A stretch of 64,000 bases of DNA from Onchocerca volvulus (GCA_000499405.2 HG738138.1:992001-1056000); one strand, 5' to 3'. Shown: positions 1 to 15,369, numbered from the stretch's first letter. Numbers and translations are program-made. The notes: generated by a model not told the origin, from the letters alone.

Positions 1-601
1 AAAATACTGGGAATATAAATGGATGGAATATCTTAAAAGGTATCTTAAATTAAAATTCCGATAGAAATTTGTTAAAACGATAAATGTAGAATTCTTGAAA
101 ATTAATAAAAAAAAAAAAAAAAAAAAAAGAAAAAAAGAAAAAAAGAGGGAAGAAATTCGGCAATGATTAACTTTAGTGATAACTGACAAAAAGGATAATA
201 AAATAATCGTAATGAAAAGTTTTCCGTTTTGTCAGAAGTGTGGGAAAGGAAAAAATGATAGAGATGTGAAATGTGTGATAACAACAGGCGATTAATTTCA
301 ATCGGTTAACAAAGAATAAAGCATAGAAAGTATGTGAAAATAAACGGAACGACGAAGAGCATTTTTTAGATTATAGCATATTAATGTGAACGAATAAAAC
401 GATCATGATAATTGCCTAATTATACAATAGATATGTATCGTAATCATATCATCAATAGCGAGAGAAGAGAATAGTAATCAGTGATTTGTGGAATGCATGA
501 TCCACAATATTACTGGATGTAACAATCTGATTTTTTTGTTCTTTTTTTTCTTCATGGGAATAGTCCTGCATGAGAAAAAACTTTTCAAATCCTTGAGTAG
601 A

Positions 602-690
602 ATGGAACACGTAGAATCCTGTTTAGATGTAGGAGTACCATCTCCAAATACTCCTGGACAACCGAAAATGGACAAGTATCGTGAGAGAAA
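602..690 (+). other. weak candidate coding exon
   Basis: A short segment that is clearly richer in G and C than its surroundings encodes, from an ATG at 602, a balanced peptide (MEHVESCLDVGVPSPNTPG and about ten more residues) before a possible splice donor GTGAAG. An AG at about 599-600 could be an acceptor. No family is recognised, no compatible downstream exon was found, and the opposite strand is also open here, so this could equally be chance. Confidence 0.22.
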
Positions 691-3600
691 GGTGAAGAAT
701 GCATTAATCCGATTTTTCGTTCTTTTTCTTTCCGCCATTGAAATTATTGGATCAGTTGAAAATCAATTTATAATGTATGAGAAATTACTTGAAATGTTCA
801 GTAAATGGATTCTATATCATATTTAAAAATAGAATATTAATTTTGTCTTTTCAAAACTTGAAACTATCAAAAATCTGTGACCAATAAGTTTAAAGTGGTT
901 TGAAAAAAAAAAAAAGAAAAAATGAATATGAGGTCATTCATAGATGAGGTCATCGAAAGGTCATTCATTTCATTATGCTTTGGTCGTTTTATCATCAAAT
1001 GAATAATTTGGACCGAAATTGACGATTTGCTTACTTGCATATTCCTCAGTAAACAAATATATACTTTAAACAATAGAAACAATATATCACATTATCATTT
1101 ATTACTTAATTTAGCTTAACAATTAAATGATATAATAACATCTATGAGAGATACCGAAATGATAATTTTTTCGATATGAAATATTTAACAATACTTTGAT
1201 AAATATATACAGTACAATACTATTTAGCATAATATTTATCAGATAGACCATTATTTGTTATTTGATAGGCTGCGTACCAAATAATGCTATGTGGTACTAA
1301 TATCCAGAAAATGTCCATTATTATCGTACTAGAACATTTGATTTCAAATATGACCAACAGATATATATATTTTATCGACAAGTTAATTAATAGGTGGCCT
1401 AGTAATTCAAATTTTCTCTTTTTTTTTTTCTTTGAATTACAACAAAAGCGAAAATTAACGAGTATAAATACATCATAACATTTTGCATTCCGCATATGGA
1501 TAGTAATTTATCAAGCTGTATTATATAAAGTAAAAATAATAGACAAAAAGATTCATTTTAAAAAATGACACTTCAATGTTTGGATAATAATGAACTTTGT
1601 GGAAGAAAGCCTTCATCTACTGAAAAATCTATAAATTGTAAAATTTGAATATTAAAAGTTTAAAATTATTTAATTAATTTAACATTTATAATAGAAATCC
1701 GTCAGTGACAAACAGTTAATTAGTAAGAAGAAATAAAAATAAGTTGAATGATACTAAAGTAAGCAGCATATTCTTGACAACTTCAAGTAAACCGAAAAAT
1801 AATAGTAAACCGGGAAAAGTTAAATCAATCAAATGATTACCTTTTTTGATCAATGACTAAATTATAAAATGATTTTGATAAACCTTTTTTTCCTTTTTTT
1901 TTTTCTCGAAGAATCTATGTTCGGTTATATTCGATGTACTATATGTATCAATTACGCTATATATTATCCAAAAAATGCAATTACATCGAATGATTAAGCT
2001 TTTTTCATGAAGTTTTAAACTTAGAAATTGGAAAAATTTTTCAAATTCTATAATTTTAAGAAAAAAAATGCTATTACAAAGCAAAGAAAAACAAAGAATT
2101 AAATTATAACTGTTAAAAAGATGCTCAAATTTCATTTCAATAATAATCTAATCGGAAATTTATGCCAATTTTTAACTTTTTTTTACAACTTTATGAAAAA
2201 TTTTATGAATCGAAAATTTGGCTGTTTCATCCATTTTTTTCTTTTCTTTTATTCTACTGGCAAAAATAATGAATCATAGCAAGTGATTAAACAAAGCTAT
2301 CAAAAAATAAAATCAGTTTAATGTTAGCGTACTATTCACGCATATCATTAGAAATTGTTTATGTTACATATTCTATCGAGTTAGGTGAGAAAAAAAAGGA
2401 CGGAAAAAAAATTATGAATTAAATTTATGCAAAATAGAATGCAATAGAACGATATAATAGCATTGATATTCTGAAATCGTATTAGAATTGAAAATAAAAA
2501 TAGAATAGAATAAAAAAGGAATAATGGAATTGATTAAAATTGATTTTTGGAATTGCATTAGAATTGATGATAAACATAAAATGAGATAGAATAGAACATG
2601 CACGAAATGCGAATAAAACAGTTTGAATAAAGTAAAATTTATTTTCCAATTCTAAATATTATATTTATCATCATGATTGATCATAGTCCTCCTCAAGAAC
2701 ATTGAATAATCAAATTTATGATACCAACTTTTTTGCTTTCCATATGGTACCACACTTGTCTTTTATCCTGAATTAAGCATTTGGAAATGACCAATTGATT
2801 GTTCATAAATCAATTCATGACAGAAGAAAAATTAAACGAAACAATTTATTCGGTCAAAATCGAGGAATAATGATTATGCAAGAATCGGGAGAAATTTGGA
2901 AATTTAATCATCAAAAACTAATGATTAAGTCCGTTATCAAAGTATGCATTTCTATATTTATCATTTGCAAATATTATTTATGAATTTTTTTTTTAAATGT
3001 TTCAATCAATTTATGGATTTAAAAATTTTGAAGCGAGAATAGGAGGGAGAAAGAAAGAAAGGAAGAACTATTAGAAAAGAAAATAAATAATCTTACCAAA
3101 AGTCTCAAACGAAAAATTTGTTTTACCTGAAGAAATTAGATTTAAAAAAGGAAAAAAAAAAGATTGCAAAAATGATAGTTTCCAACAAACTTTCAATAAA
3201 ATATCAATGCTAATAATGCTGATATCTATGTGTTCCGATATATTTCAATTTTGTGATAAAATTCTCGAAATAAAAAGTTTCGGTTGAAAATTAATAGTTA
3301 AAATTTTTAAAGCAAATTTTAAGGTTAGTATTCCACAAAGTATTATCGCCTGAAGTACTTCTTAAAACAACAATCGGCAACAAAAAAGAAAAAGCAAAAG
3401 GCAATCTTTTTAGTTTTTTTTTGTTTTTTTTTTTTTTTTAAATTATTTTTTAAAAGCATCTATTGCTGTTTGATATGATAAAAAGATGGATACATTGCTA
3501 ATATCAGTTTCATATCAAATGATAGTATAGAAAATTAATGTTAAACATTCTATTATTTTCATAATTTAAGTAGGATGAACAAGTTATTAAAAGGAAAAAT

Positions 3601-6600
3601 TGTTGAATGATTAGAGATGGAAGGTGAAAGATGGAAACTTTCAATTAATTATTTAATTTAATCAGCTCAACTTAATTTGATTAATTCGATTTCTTTGTTT
3701 GTTTAACGCCTACAGTTACAATCTTAGGAATGGGTTAAAAATGGAATGGATTGAAAATCCACTCAAATTTTCAACCATTAGTAATTTTTGGGAAAGAAAA
3801 TGATCGTTCACTTCAAAATAATGTCAATATTGACAAGAAGTTACCCATTAATATTTATGACATTTTTGCAAACTGCTAAATTATTATTAAAAGAAATTTA
3901 GATATTTAAAAAAACGACTATTTACAATAATAACTATAAATTTTTATAATTTAATTTGTTGATTCATTTCAATTTAATCAATCTAATTTAATTTCTTTAT
4001 TGTTTTCAAAACTATTGCAAATTATAGTATTAAAACATTCCTTATTTTTTTCTACATCAAATAATTACAGTTTCATAAAATATGTGCAGTAACATTATTC
4101 TAATTATTGCTGAACGAAAATCATTCGAAAATTTTTCCAGTTAGTAAAATTCAGGATATCAACAGAATTATTCGGCATTTGAGTGTAAACGATCCTCTGA
4201 TAGTGATGTAATTATCGGCTACTACATGAACAAATCCGGAAAATGACTCATAATGTCAGTCGTAATATCATTCTTTGTTATTTTATCGTGATGTTAAGAC
4301 TATCAATGATTTGGCTATCAATCATTTAACATAATTACTAGCATGTCATTAGCGTTTCTTTGGTTTGCCTAAAAATCTTGGCAATATGTCTAGTCAATTG
4401 TTTTTAGCTTGACAATTCTCAGTGATATCAAAATTATCACAAAGCACTGCAATGTAAAAACTTCGTGAAAAAAAATCAGTAAAAACCAATCCTTAAATTT
4501 CTTGCAAAATTTTAAATGAAAATAAAAAAATGAAAACCTTCAATCACTGATATCAAAAAAAGAAAAAAAAGTGGAAACAAAGAAAAAGCGATAATAAACA
4601 ACGGAAGAAAGCAGAGGGCGGGGATAATTAAAAATGTTTTTACGTAAATTGGTTTAAATGAATGGAAAAAAAGGATTGAAAAAGGAAAGAAGAAAAGAAA
4701 AAACGGATGAAGAAAGATTATTGAATGAATGGAACATATTTTAAGAGATGTGAAAAAAAGTATTGCTTTCAAACGAATTTCCATCTTTGAACAGCTCAAA
4801 AAGAATGCTTTTTAAACGACAAGAATGAATGCTTTCCTTTTCCTCTTCATTTTCCTTTTCTAAAAAACCGATAAAGAAAGAAAAATGTCGCAAATGTTCT
4901 GAGATTTTAAAGGGATAAAATAATTTAAGAAGATTAAATGATTCAATTTTTACTTCTTCCTTTTTTCTTTTTTTCTAAGATATTTCAAGAATTTATGCTA
5001 ATAAAATCTCAAATAATCCTTCCTATTTTAGTATTTCAACGAGTTGATTAATTATAGAAATTAAATTTCCATCAATACTAATTATGCATATCGAAATCAA
5101 TCGTTTTCTACCATGCTTGAAAAGACTGATCAAGATTTTCAATTATGATTTTCAGAATCAAATATCGTTGGTAAATTAGGTTTTAAGATTCTTCCCGAAG
5201 ATTTATTTCCTAACAGTTAAAAATAGGCTCAAAAGAGTTGAAAAAAAAAGAATAAAAGTAAAATATGGAATGAAGATCTTATAAGGATCAATATTTTGTA
5301 TGTGATCCATAAAAGATAGCATAGAATTTAAATGAGGAAATAAAATAGATTTTGAATCCATATATTTCCTGGATTTTGAGGATAACTTCTATGTCAAAGG
5401 ATTTATAAGCCTTAAAAATTTCTTCAAAATTAAATCAAATCGATGGAAGGGTGAAAAAAAAAGAAATGATGGCTATTGTTGTAGAAATGACACGGATTAA
5501 AATATACATGATTAATTAACCAACTTTAATTTCGATGAATAGAAGCGCAATGAATAAGTTTCCATATGTAAATATTCCTCTAACGTTCCGGAATACAAAA
5601 GAAGGAACAGAAAAACTGGATGTGATAACCAATAAACTTTATCAATTTTCTGATATTTACGATATCAATTGTTTTCTTTTGCTTTTAACTTTTTTTATTT
5701 TGCATTTTGCTTCTCTTGGAAATAAAAACTTCTTTTTATTTTTTTCTTCTTTCTTAATTGGATGATAAAATTTGATAAGTTTTTAATAAAATGAAGCTAT
5801 TTAATTTTTTTTCAAGTTCGCCAATGAATCCAAAAAAAAAAAAAAGAAAAGAAAAAAAACGGAAAAGGCCTATCGAAATAGCAAGAAATGTTTTTGAAAA
5901 TTTAACATTAAGCAGTAAAAATATTGGTCGAATTTTAGAAATTCAATCAATATCCCCATTTTTAGCAGAAAACTTGAGTAAACAATGAAAATGAAAAAGT
6001 AAGCAGCGAGTTTTATATGAATAATTGTTCATTTATAAAAAAAAAAAAATTATACAAAGTTTTACGACAGTGTAATTTTCCATTTTAATTTAAAATGTTT
6101 TATCAAAAATGTTATCAGAGATTACATTAATAAAAAGAGGAAATATTCCGTAAAATATTGTCAGGAATTTTACCGATAAAAAGGGAAAATATTCCTTCAA
6201 ATGCTTAAAATATATTATTTAGTAAAATATTTTCAAAAATTAAAGATCCGAACTCGTTATTCTCCAGAGAATTTTCCATTCAAATTAAAAGAAGAATGAA
6301 TGGATACTATTCCGTGACATTTAATTGAAATTCATTCCTTGCATATAAAATTCATTAATTTTTGATGAAAGCATATCGTTTTAACTTTTTTTGTCTATCA
6401 CTTTGTAAATTTGCATACATTATTATTATTTATTTATTTCAAAATTAATTTATATTCTTTTTTCATTTATTAATTTCAAATATCAGTTTTTTTTCTAATA
6501 TTAACATATTTGTATCCTTTTTTCATCTGATAGTTTCAAATTTTAATTTTTTCTAATGTTAACATAATATTACAAATTGCAACAAAATATTGCCGAGATA

Positions 6601-6611
6601 GGAAAAAAAAT

Positions 6612-6619
6612 AAAATTTC

Positions 6620-6672
<53 letters not shown>

Positions 6673-6676
6673 TTTC

Positions 6677-6708
<32 letters not shown>
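6612..6708. repeat. duplicated poly(T) module with snap-back A run
   Basis: A run of 31 T (6623-6653) is followed at once by 19 A (6654-6672), then TTTCCAA, then 29 T (6680-6708). The short sequence AAAATTTCCAA precedes both T runs, so the unit looks tandemly duplicated. The abutting T and A runs would form a perfect hairpin. Confidence 0.8.
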
Positions 6709-6712
<4 letters not shown>

Positions 6713-9700
6713 AGTTGGCTATTATCTATTCTAAATCATATTAAGAGAAAGAGAAAGAAAGAGAAAGAGGGAAAAAAAAATGCAGAGAAATAGTTGAGGA
6801 ACCAATAATGCGAATTCCCTATAAGACGAATAAAGGAGTAATTCAAATTCTTAATTTTTTCCTCCTCCCTCTCCTCTTTCTCCTTCCGATAAAATAAAAC
6901 TTAATTCATTGAAAGAAATGAATAACACATACATACATGCAGTTATTCTCATTGTAAGATTTAATTTTAATTCGTATTTGAGTTTTTCAATTATCCAAAA
7001 AAAAAAAGAAATGAATGATAATTTTGCAAATCATTCAGTTCCTTTTTCTAATCAGTTTCATAAACAAATATATTTAAGCAAATGATTAGAAATCAAATAT
7101 CATAAAATGTAATGATTTCAGTAAAAGTGAAATAAATTGCTGTAACAATATATAAACTTCTTGCTATGCAAAATTAACTTAGCATATCTATTGTCAGTTG
7201 GTTATGATCAAATTATCAATTTCCGGAATGAAATTCAAGATATCAATTATTTAATATTCGGTGTAACGTTGTCCCATTGTAAACGGCTGTCAATATTATT
7301 CGTTTTCTGAATGTGAAATTCAAAATGTCAGTTATTAAACTGTTCCATGTAATTGATTCCTTCGTTAAAATAACGATAATTAATAAAAATAAAATTTTTA
7401 TATTTCATTAAAATGGCTTCAAAAATATGAAACCGGGAAGAAGTTAAAAGGAATTTCAAAAACAACAAAAATGGATAAAAAATGAATGTTGAAAATACAG
7501 CAAAAATTGTTAGTCCTTTTCTAATTAATATGTAATTTTTAGCCATAATCAACAACAATTTATTTTCCGTTAAATAATTAAGTCTTATCATTAACTAATA
7601 TGATAAATACTTGTTATTGTTTTTTCAAAGAGTAGTCAAAAATAATCCAAATCAGGTGCAAGTTTATAGCATTTTATGACATTAGACACTGTATAATGGA
7701 AATAATTCATTTCGAAATTTAATCCAATGATTTCAAAGTCTGATTAATTGGGATCAATAATTTTTACTGATTTCTTGCAATTACTAATAATTTACTGCCA
7801 ATAAAAGTAGTAAAGTTGGGGAAATTTATTGTAAGATGCCGAAAAAATAAAATGAGAAAAAAAAAGTAATTTATAAATAATTTTAATCTTCATATGATAT
7901 AGTTAGTTATTAATTTGGAAATTATTAAACAATAAAAAGTCTCTTCCATAAATAATTAATTCTGTATGCATCTTTTATATAAATAAAAATGTTAATGTTC
8001 AGTTTTCATTTTTACACAACATTTCAAGTTCTTCATCGATTGATTTGAAATTTTGAATAAACGAACATTTACATTTTTGTTTATATAGAGTTAAATGAGT
8101 AATGACTTATACAGTTACAAGCTGCATGCGGAAAAAATATACAAAATTAAAGATTGATTTTAAATTGAAATTTGGCAAAGAAAGATATGAAATAGATTCT
8201 TTATGATAATATTTCTGAAAACTTACAAACTGAATGAATTGTCTGAGATTGGTTATTACAACTATTTAAATCACAAGAAAGGGAAAGCAATTCATATGAA
8301 TTCAAAAGAATTATGAAATCATCAAGTTTACGCTATGCTTGTTAATCGAAAGCTTTAAAGCTTGTCAGTCTTATCTATGCATTATGCATCTAAAAGAAGG
8401 AGATGATTCATCGGTGCAAATATTCAAATCAAAAATTATCCGGTTGGAATTGGCATTCATTTTTACATGAAATCATATCGAGAAATGGCAGAAAAGACAT
8501 TTCCAAATTTCTTATTTCAAAAATGTTGAAATTCGTTGAAGTTTCATAATTTTATCTCAAGAATGGAGGATGAATGATTTTGGCATTGTTTTTTTTTCCT
8601 CAAATTTGCAGTCCAAAATGACAACAACATTTTTCTCTAACACCCCGCGGGGATTACTAACTTAGAATTGAAAAATACCAAAAAGTTCTACACTCAAACA
8701 AGTTTTGTCTTCATCAAGTTCTCTTATCAGTAATATCATCAGTCTATTATTTAACACCCACTCTCTTCACCTCTCTTCCTCAATACATATTATTATTCTT
8801 TTGACGAAACAGCAATCAAAAGGTTGAAGGAAGAAAAAGCTTTGATATCAAGGATTTTTTTGCTTGAAATGAAAATTATAAGATTGCAGGCAAATTATCA
8901 ACGAATTTTTTAAAACTCGTGAAATAAGAAATTTGAAAAATGGCTAAAAAGCGAAAAATGATTAGAATGATGGAATATGAAAATAATAAATTTGTTTGAA
9001 ATGCAAATTGGTAAATGTTCGAAAAGTATACTTTTTAAATTTAAGTTTAATTCTTTTGAACTGTCAAAAAAGATAATCATATGTCATAATTAATTAATAT
9101 ATAGGTACATATACTATGGTCGTAAACAAGAACAGGTGGTATCAGTAGTAAAATTGCAAATGTTCATTAGAATAATGCTGACATACCATAAATTTTGATA
9201 TCAAATTAACGGATTACTAAAGCTTTCCATCTTTCTCGTTGTCATATGTTTATTAATTTTGGTCCTTATCTTAAAGTTTTATGAATGAATAAATCAAAAT
9301 AAGATAAACAGTCGTACGAAAATGCATCAGATTTGTTTCAATATTTGCATAAGGAATTTTTGTTTCATACATTTACCCATTGGTGAATAAATTTTAAATT
9401 TGCATATAAACATGCTAATATTCGAAATTTTTAAAATTACTTTGATATATAATTTAAATATATGAGACAAAAAAAAAAAGCGAAGTTAGATTATTCATAG
9501 AAAAAAGTTCATCATTCTGTAATTTTTTAAAATAAAAAAACGAGGAAGGGAAAGAAGAGAAAAAAAAAAAGTGAAAATGGGAAAGTTTGTTAATGCATAA
9601 CGAATGGAATGGAATGGATTAATCGAAAAGAGAAATGAAAAAACAAAAGCAAATAAAGTGAAATGAAGAGATTGGAGGAAAAAAAAATAATTTTTGTTAG

Positions 9701-11179
9701 CACAATCGACAAATATAATTCATAGCAAAAAGTTTAGATATGATTTCCATTTATATATTCGTGATCAAAATTGTTGAAATTATGCAACATTAACAATAAT
9801 TTTTACAAATTTATGATTGGAAATATTATTGAAATTATAAGATTAGTAATTTATTTCACAATTATATTCCAAAATTAATCCGAAAGATAAGAAAATATTG
9901 TAAAAAGAGAAAGAATAATTTTTTTTTTTTTTTTTTTGGAATTTATTCTTTCAATTTATCTAGATGTCTCATATTTTAACTTGAACATTTTAAATTTTTC
10001 GTTAGAATTTCTTCTCCTGTACGGAAATTGCATAGCTAAACTTCTTGCATATTTGAAACATCTGAAATTCTTCCCAATATTATAAATAGTTTTGGATGTT
10101 ATATTATGTTATATTCCGGTAAATCTTGATAACGTTATGAAATATGATCCGTAAAGAAATGGAAAAGTATAATGTTCACAATTTTATGCTTTAAACAGAA
10201 ATGGAAAATTGCATAATTTCGGAATTGCCTAATTTTTTCCCAGCAAATTTTATCAATTCCGAAAAATGAATCAACAATTTTAGTCAAATACAGCAAATAT
10301 TGCACAAATAAGAAATATACTTGCAGTATGTACACATACACACACACATATTGAAGCATTTCGAAAATTCCCATCCTATCCTAGAAATTTTCCGCAGTTT
10401 TCCTTTTTTAGTTCCATTCTAAATGAAGGGAAATGAAATATGAGAAGAGTGAATTGATGAAATTTTGATTCATGAAATTCACTTTTTAGATTTAGATAAT
10501 ATTTTCCATTTTTTATAGTCATCAACCAAAGATTTTCGAATCTGATATATGATTGGGTTTTAAATTGTGAGAATAATCCAGTGAAGGGATTTTTGGAGGC
10601 ATTCTGAAATCTTCAACGAATTTCTTAAAATTAATTTCGATGAAATTATTACCCGACCAAATTGAAACTGAATACAGTGATACATTCCGGTGAAATTAGG
10701 GTGGGCAGTGGAATTTGTAAGGAATTATTTGAAAGTTCATATGAGAAAATGAAATGTCCGAGAAATTTGCTGGAATAAAATTACCGGATGATTTTTTGGT
10801 CTGTACAGATTAGAAATTACAAATGACATACTTTTGATTTTATCAAGATATATCTTTTTTCTTTTAAATCAAGACATTCAAGCATAATAAAATTCCTAAA
10901 ATGCAGCAAAAAATTAGAGATTTTACTGTCCATACAAGGACATTATCTAGAAGGAAATAATTTAGGGAGAAAAATTTCAAAACGAAGAACTAAAGTATGC
11001 ATGATGGATATTAGATTTCTATGCCTATGGAAACAAATTTATCAGATCAAAAGGATAGCAGAGGATGGTTTCAAATCCCTTCCTTAATTAAGAATTACAA
11101 ATTTCTACTCGAAATTAAAATTTGCTTAAAATTATTATGAATATGCAAAGATATATATATATATAGATTTAGACTTAGT

Positions 11180-11181
<2 letters not shown>

Positions 11182-11224
<43 letters not shown>

Positions 11225-11226
11225 AT
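11182..11226. repeat. AT dinucleotide microsatellite
   Basis: Nearly perfect TA repeat interrupted once around 11211; a shorter TA tract lies just upstream at about 11151-11165. Confidence 0.9.
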
Positions 11227-14061
11227 GATGGAGCAAATAAAATTTGCAAATAGGATTACTAATGAGGTAATCTGAGGAAAGTTTTAGACAAAAAAAAAAA
11301 TGTTTGATTTTTTATGTTATATATAACGGAATTAATAGAGAGTGGAAATTATTAACTGCTAGACTTTTAGTTATGTAACAGTTATCAAAATTTTAAAATA
11401 TCTTGTAAACTGTTTGGACTTTCTCGTTGACTTGAAATTTTCGAGCTTATATTTAAGCAATAAAGTTCTAAATTTGCATTATATGATATCAACAAAACTC
11501 CAAGAATAATATAATTGTAATTGTAATATTAATAGTAATTTGCAGTATTCAGAATTATAATGGGAGTATAATATTAACAACAATAATTACGATGGTGACA
11601 ATAAAATACTAAATTTGATGACATTATTAATGAATGCTGTTTACGATGAAAAAAAAAATTCAAATGATAATGCCAACAGCGTTTTGCAAAATGCTGAAAA
11701 ATATTAAATTCCTTTTTTTTTTTTTTTTTTTTGCTATTTAAATTAGTTCTATTCAATGCTGTGATCTTTCTTTAATCCAGCTGTTTTTAAGGATCAAATT
11801 TTATGCGACGTAAATTTTTACAATTTTTTTTAAAAGAATTTTCAAAATCTTTTATTATTAAAAATTCGAGCATGTCAAAAATTTTTAAGATTCTTTAGAT
11901 TACTGTTCTGTGATCGAATTATTATTCTTTACAAACAGTTCCTTAGAGATCAATCCGAAACAAAAAGCAATGATCAGATCTCATGATCAAAAACAAACAA
12001 TTCCTGGGATATCAAATTGGCTTAACAAGTACAAAAATAATTGATGCAGAAAACAGAAACGGATTCGTTATATGCTATGGTTTGAAGTAATTTCTGAATT
12101 TTTCGGAAGGACGAAATTTATCAATTTTTTAATTCCACATGAGACATAATATTTTACTATTTTACAACAAATGCCTTACACAATCATATCCTGAAAGAGT
12201 AAAAAGAATAAATGATCATCAGTAATGGTAATGACTAATAATACTCTCGATTGATGACATCAACCATTACGACCGACAATATCCTAATATATTAAATCAG
12301 CATTATCCGCATGTCATTCATCCATCAAGCTTCTACTAATTATTGGGATTATCCGGAAACTGCATTTAAAATGTAATATTGAAACTAAATGGTTTAAAAA
12401 AAAAGAAAAACCTTTTAAACTATTTAGTTTTAACATTATTTTTTGTAAAGCAAAAAAAAGAGCTCTAATATACTGCTAAAATTTCTGTAATCATAAATAT
12501 AACTAAATTAAAATTTTGAATCTTAGCCTTTCTAAATAAGGCTCCAAGAGTTGTTCTATTTTTTCGTTATTTATATATAATTTATGAATGAGTTTGTATG
12601 GTGTGAAATTCAAGCAATTTAGTCCAAACTATCTAAGCTAAAATGCATCATATGATTAGTGATAATATTGTTTTGTTGATACTAATCAAATAATTTGATG
12701 ATTTATTCAAACTAAGTTTTTATCTCATGAATTTGAGACCATTTAATATTCATTAAAATACGAGAAAATTTCAATTGCTCTAGAAATGATAATATTATTC
12801 ACATCGAGTCTATCTGTGTAACTGTTTTATGCAACTGAACCTTAATTGGATAATTTGCATATTCATGATGTATGAACGATATCAATTAAATACAATGATA
12901 TATTTTGCATGCTGAAATTTACAATTAAAAGCAAAATCGAAGTTATAGTTCACCCTAATGATAACAGAAACCGTGTTGTTTTTTATCATTGTTATAGTAC
13001 ATTATTGCCAAATACTGATGACGAATCTGAGATATAAATAGGTTTATTAGAATAAGAAATGGGTGTGGGAGATGAGAATATGGTTCATCTTGAAAATTCA
13101 TGAATACTGTATTCAACCTAAATATGAGGTAAGCCTAATCATAATCCGATTTAACACTATCCCACTTCAACCGATGACTAAGCAGGAATGAATGCTTTTA
13201 GGCCTTAGCTTTTTATGTCAAGTAAAAGTAACCTTCCAAGAGTGCCCGATATTCTGTTGAGTCTGATGCAAATTTGATTAGGAAAGGATTTTACAAAGGA
13301 TTTTACACACTAGATGCATTCGAAAATTCAAATTTACTTAACCATTAATTATCCAAATGGTATTAGTAGTCATTTAAACTACAAAATTTTTTCATAGAAG
13401 TGCAAGATAACCCAAAGATCATTTCTCAGATATCATTTTAATCACACAGATATGCCTATTCTTTGCCTTGAATTCATGGAACACAGCCTGCACGCCCATA
13501 ATTTTTGATTTTTAAAACCACGGAAATATCATTCAATTTAGGATCAAAGGAAAAAATACAAGTTTACGTGAGTAGATCACGTTTTTCTTGTATGATTGTG
13601 AAGTGATACATTAAGTAACTTTATTTCTTAATTCGATCTATCATGGCTAACTTTTATCTCTTCATTAGCAAACAGTTTTCGTCATTAATCTTAAAATGAT
13701 ATTTAGTAAACTGAAATTTAATGCATCTAAAATTGAAAATCAATTAAAATTTAGGTTTCTCCAAAAATAATACTTTATTTATCCAGCAATGGAATTTGAT
13801 ATAGATGAGTTTGTTGTGTAATGAAATTTTTGTTATAACAGATTTTATTCACAGTAACTATGTTACATAATGAATTGACGAATATCGATAATACAACCAA
13901 TATTTTTTTTTGTTAATTAGGAAAGTTATCTGCGGGTTATTGATATTGCGAATTGATGGAGTTTGATAACGTTTGGAAAGCACTGTTTGTTCAATACCGA
14001 TCAGATCAAAGGAATGAATGCCCCAAATTTAACAGATAACAACCTTTTTTATAGTGAACTT

Positions 14062-14234
14062 GTTGTTTACTCCATGTCACCATTTACAAAAATATCAACT
14101 TAAAACGCAAAACGAGATAATTTACAACGTGTTAGTTTTAGTACAAAAGGATTATGTTCTCTATTTGTCAATTACAGCATAATTTACAACATTTTAGTAT
14201 AGTGCAAAGGGAGTTGTTTACTCCATGTCACCAT
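14062..14234. repeat. 22-nt direct repeat pair, decayed repeat
   Basis: The same 22 bases (starting GTTGTTTACTCC, ending TGTCACCAT) occur at 14062-14083 and 14213-14234. A related motif TAATTTACAAC followed by a TTAGT and CAAA block occurs at about 14118 and 14180. The minus strand carries a 74-codon open frame across 14184-14408 with no recognisable domain. The region looks like an old, mutated repeat whose parent element I cannot name. Confidence 0.5.
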
Positions 14235-14478
14235 ATCACAACACAATTTACATAAGTTAATTATGGCGTAAAAGTCAAAAATTTCCTTATACCAAGATAT
14301 TTCTATAATACACAGATTTTCAATTAATTCTTCACTATCAGCTTTGTGTCGAATTTTCATCCGGACGGAATGCTTACTCCATTCTTGCGCACTTTTCCAT
14401 CGTGACAATATTTTGAAATGAAAATGCGATTTATCAAACGCAACATCTTTTCAAAAAGTGGTGGTGCAGCGATTAAAA

Positions 14479-14665
14479 AGGAGATCAATATACAGTAATG
14501 CATAATATTCACAAGAATTAAAACCCGAAATTGATATACACCAGTAGATAATTGTTACAACAATCGTACAGGAGTGAAACGGAGATTAATATACTATAAT
14601 GCATAGCATTCACATGAAATGAAACAGAGATGCAATTACAGTAACGCATAATTGTTGAAAATTTT
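14479..14665. repeat. degenerate tandem repeat, about 100-bp unit
   Basis: Similar blocks recur at about 14479-14519, 14581-14620 and, more weakly, 14630-14660. Each has a GAGAT, then an A/T stretch with TACAGTAATGCATA or a close variant, then a TTCACA or similar end. Copies differ by several substitutions. Confidence 0.45.
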
Positions 14666-15369
14666 CACGAAAGAAGAATTTTTTTTCTTAAAAATTTCAA
14701 AATCATTGCTTGACACATAATATAAGTCGTAAAAATTTATAAAAATATAAATGCTACATAAAAATTTTTAAATTCTCTGTAAAGTGAGAAAATGCATAAT
14801 TGATTGACAATGTTGCTAGCCATAAAAACAGCTAAATTAGTTTGCCAATAATTAATAAACTTGTGATTATATCAAACGAAATAAACTAACCGTCAGTTTT
14901 ATATATCGCTTCAAAAAGAACCGGCAGGTAATCATTGCAGACATGACATATAAAATAATCCAGGTGTTTTTATGACCTTTTTTTACAAAATTAAGCAGGC
15001 TCTAAAGATTATTTGTGCGTTTAAAATAAAATCAACAGAACTGATAAAAGAATAGTTATCATGTAAAACTTATCCTCTTCAATTGATTGATTGATTTTAG
15101 TGTAAGCATTAAGCTAGCTACACAAATCCTTATTTTGATCATGACCAAAGCAAATTATTCAACAAAGATTTGTTGCGAATCAATTTTCAGCCTCTCGGTT
15201 TTCGTTTCACAATGAAAATAAAAAAAGGAAATTGCTGATCTGTATCAATAAATTATTTCTAAAATCGTCCCTTTTATTTCATTTTCATTCTTTAATTTTC
15301 ATTTAACGATTTTTTCTTTTAAATGAACTTCTATTGATTCATAAGTTTACGCAAATTGCTTATGAACGC

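Noticed and set aside
4512..4799. 95-codon hydrophobic frame on minus
   Set aside because: Phe-rich translation of A-rich DNA; no gene structure around it.
14184..14408. 74-codon frame on minus with more balanced composition, considered as a transposase fragment
   Set aside because: No transposase or reverse-transcriptase motif could be identified; reported only as part of a decayed repeat region.
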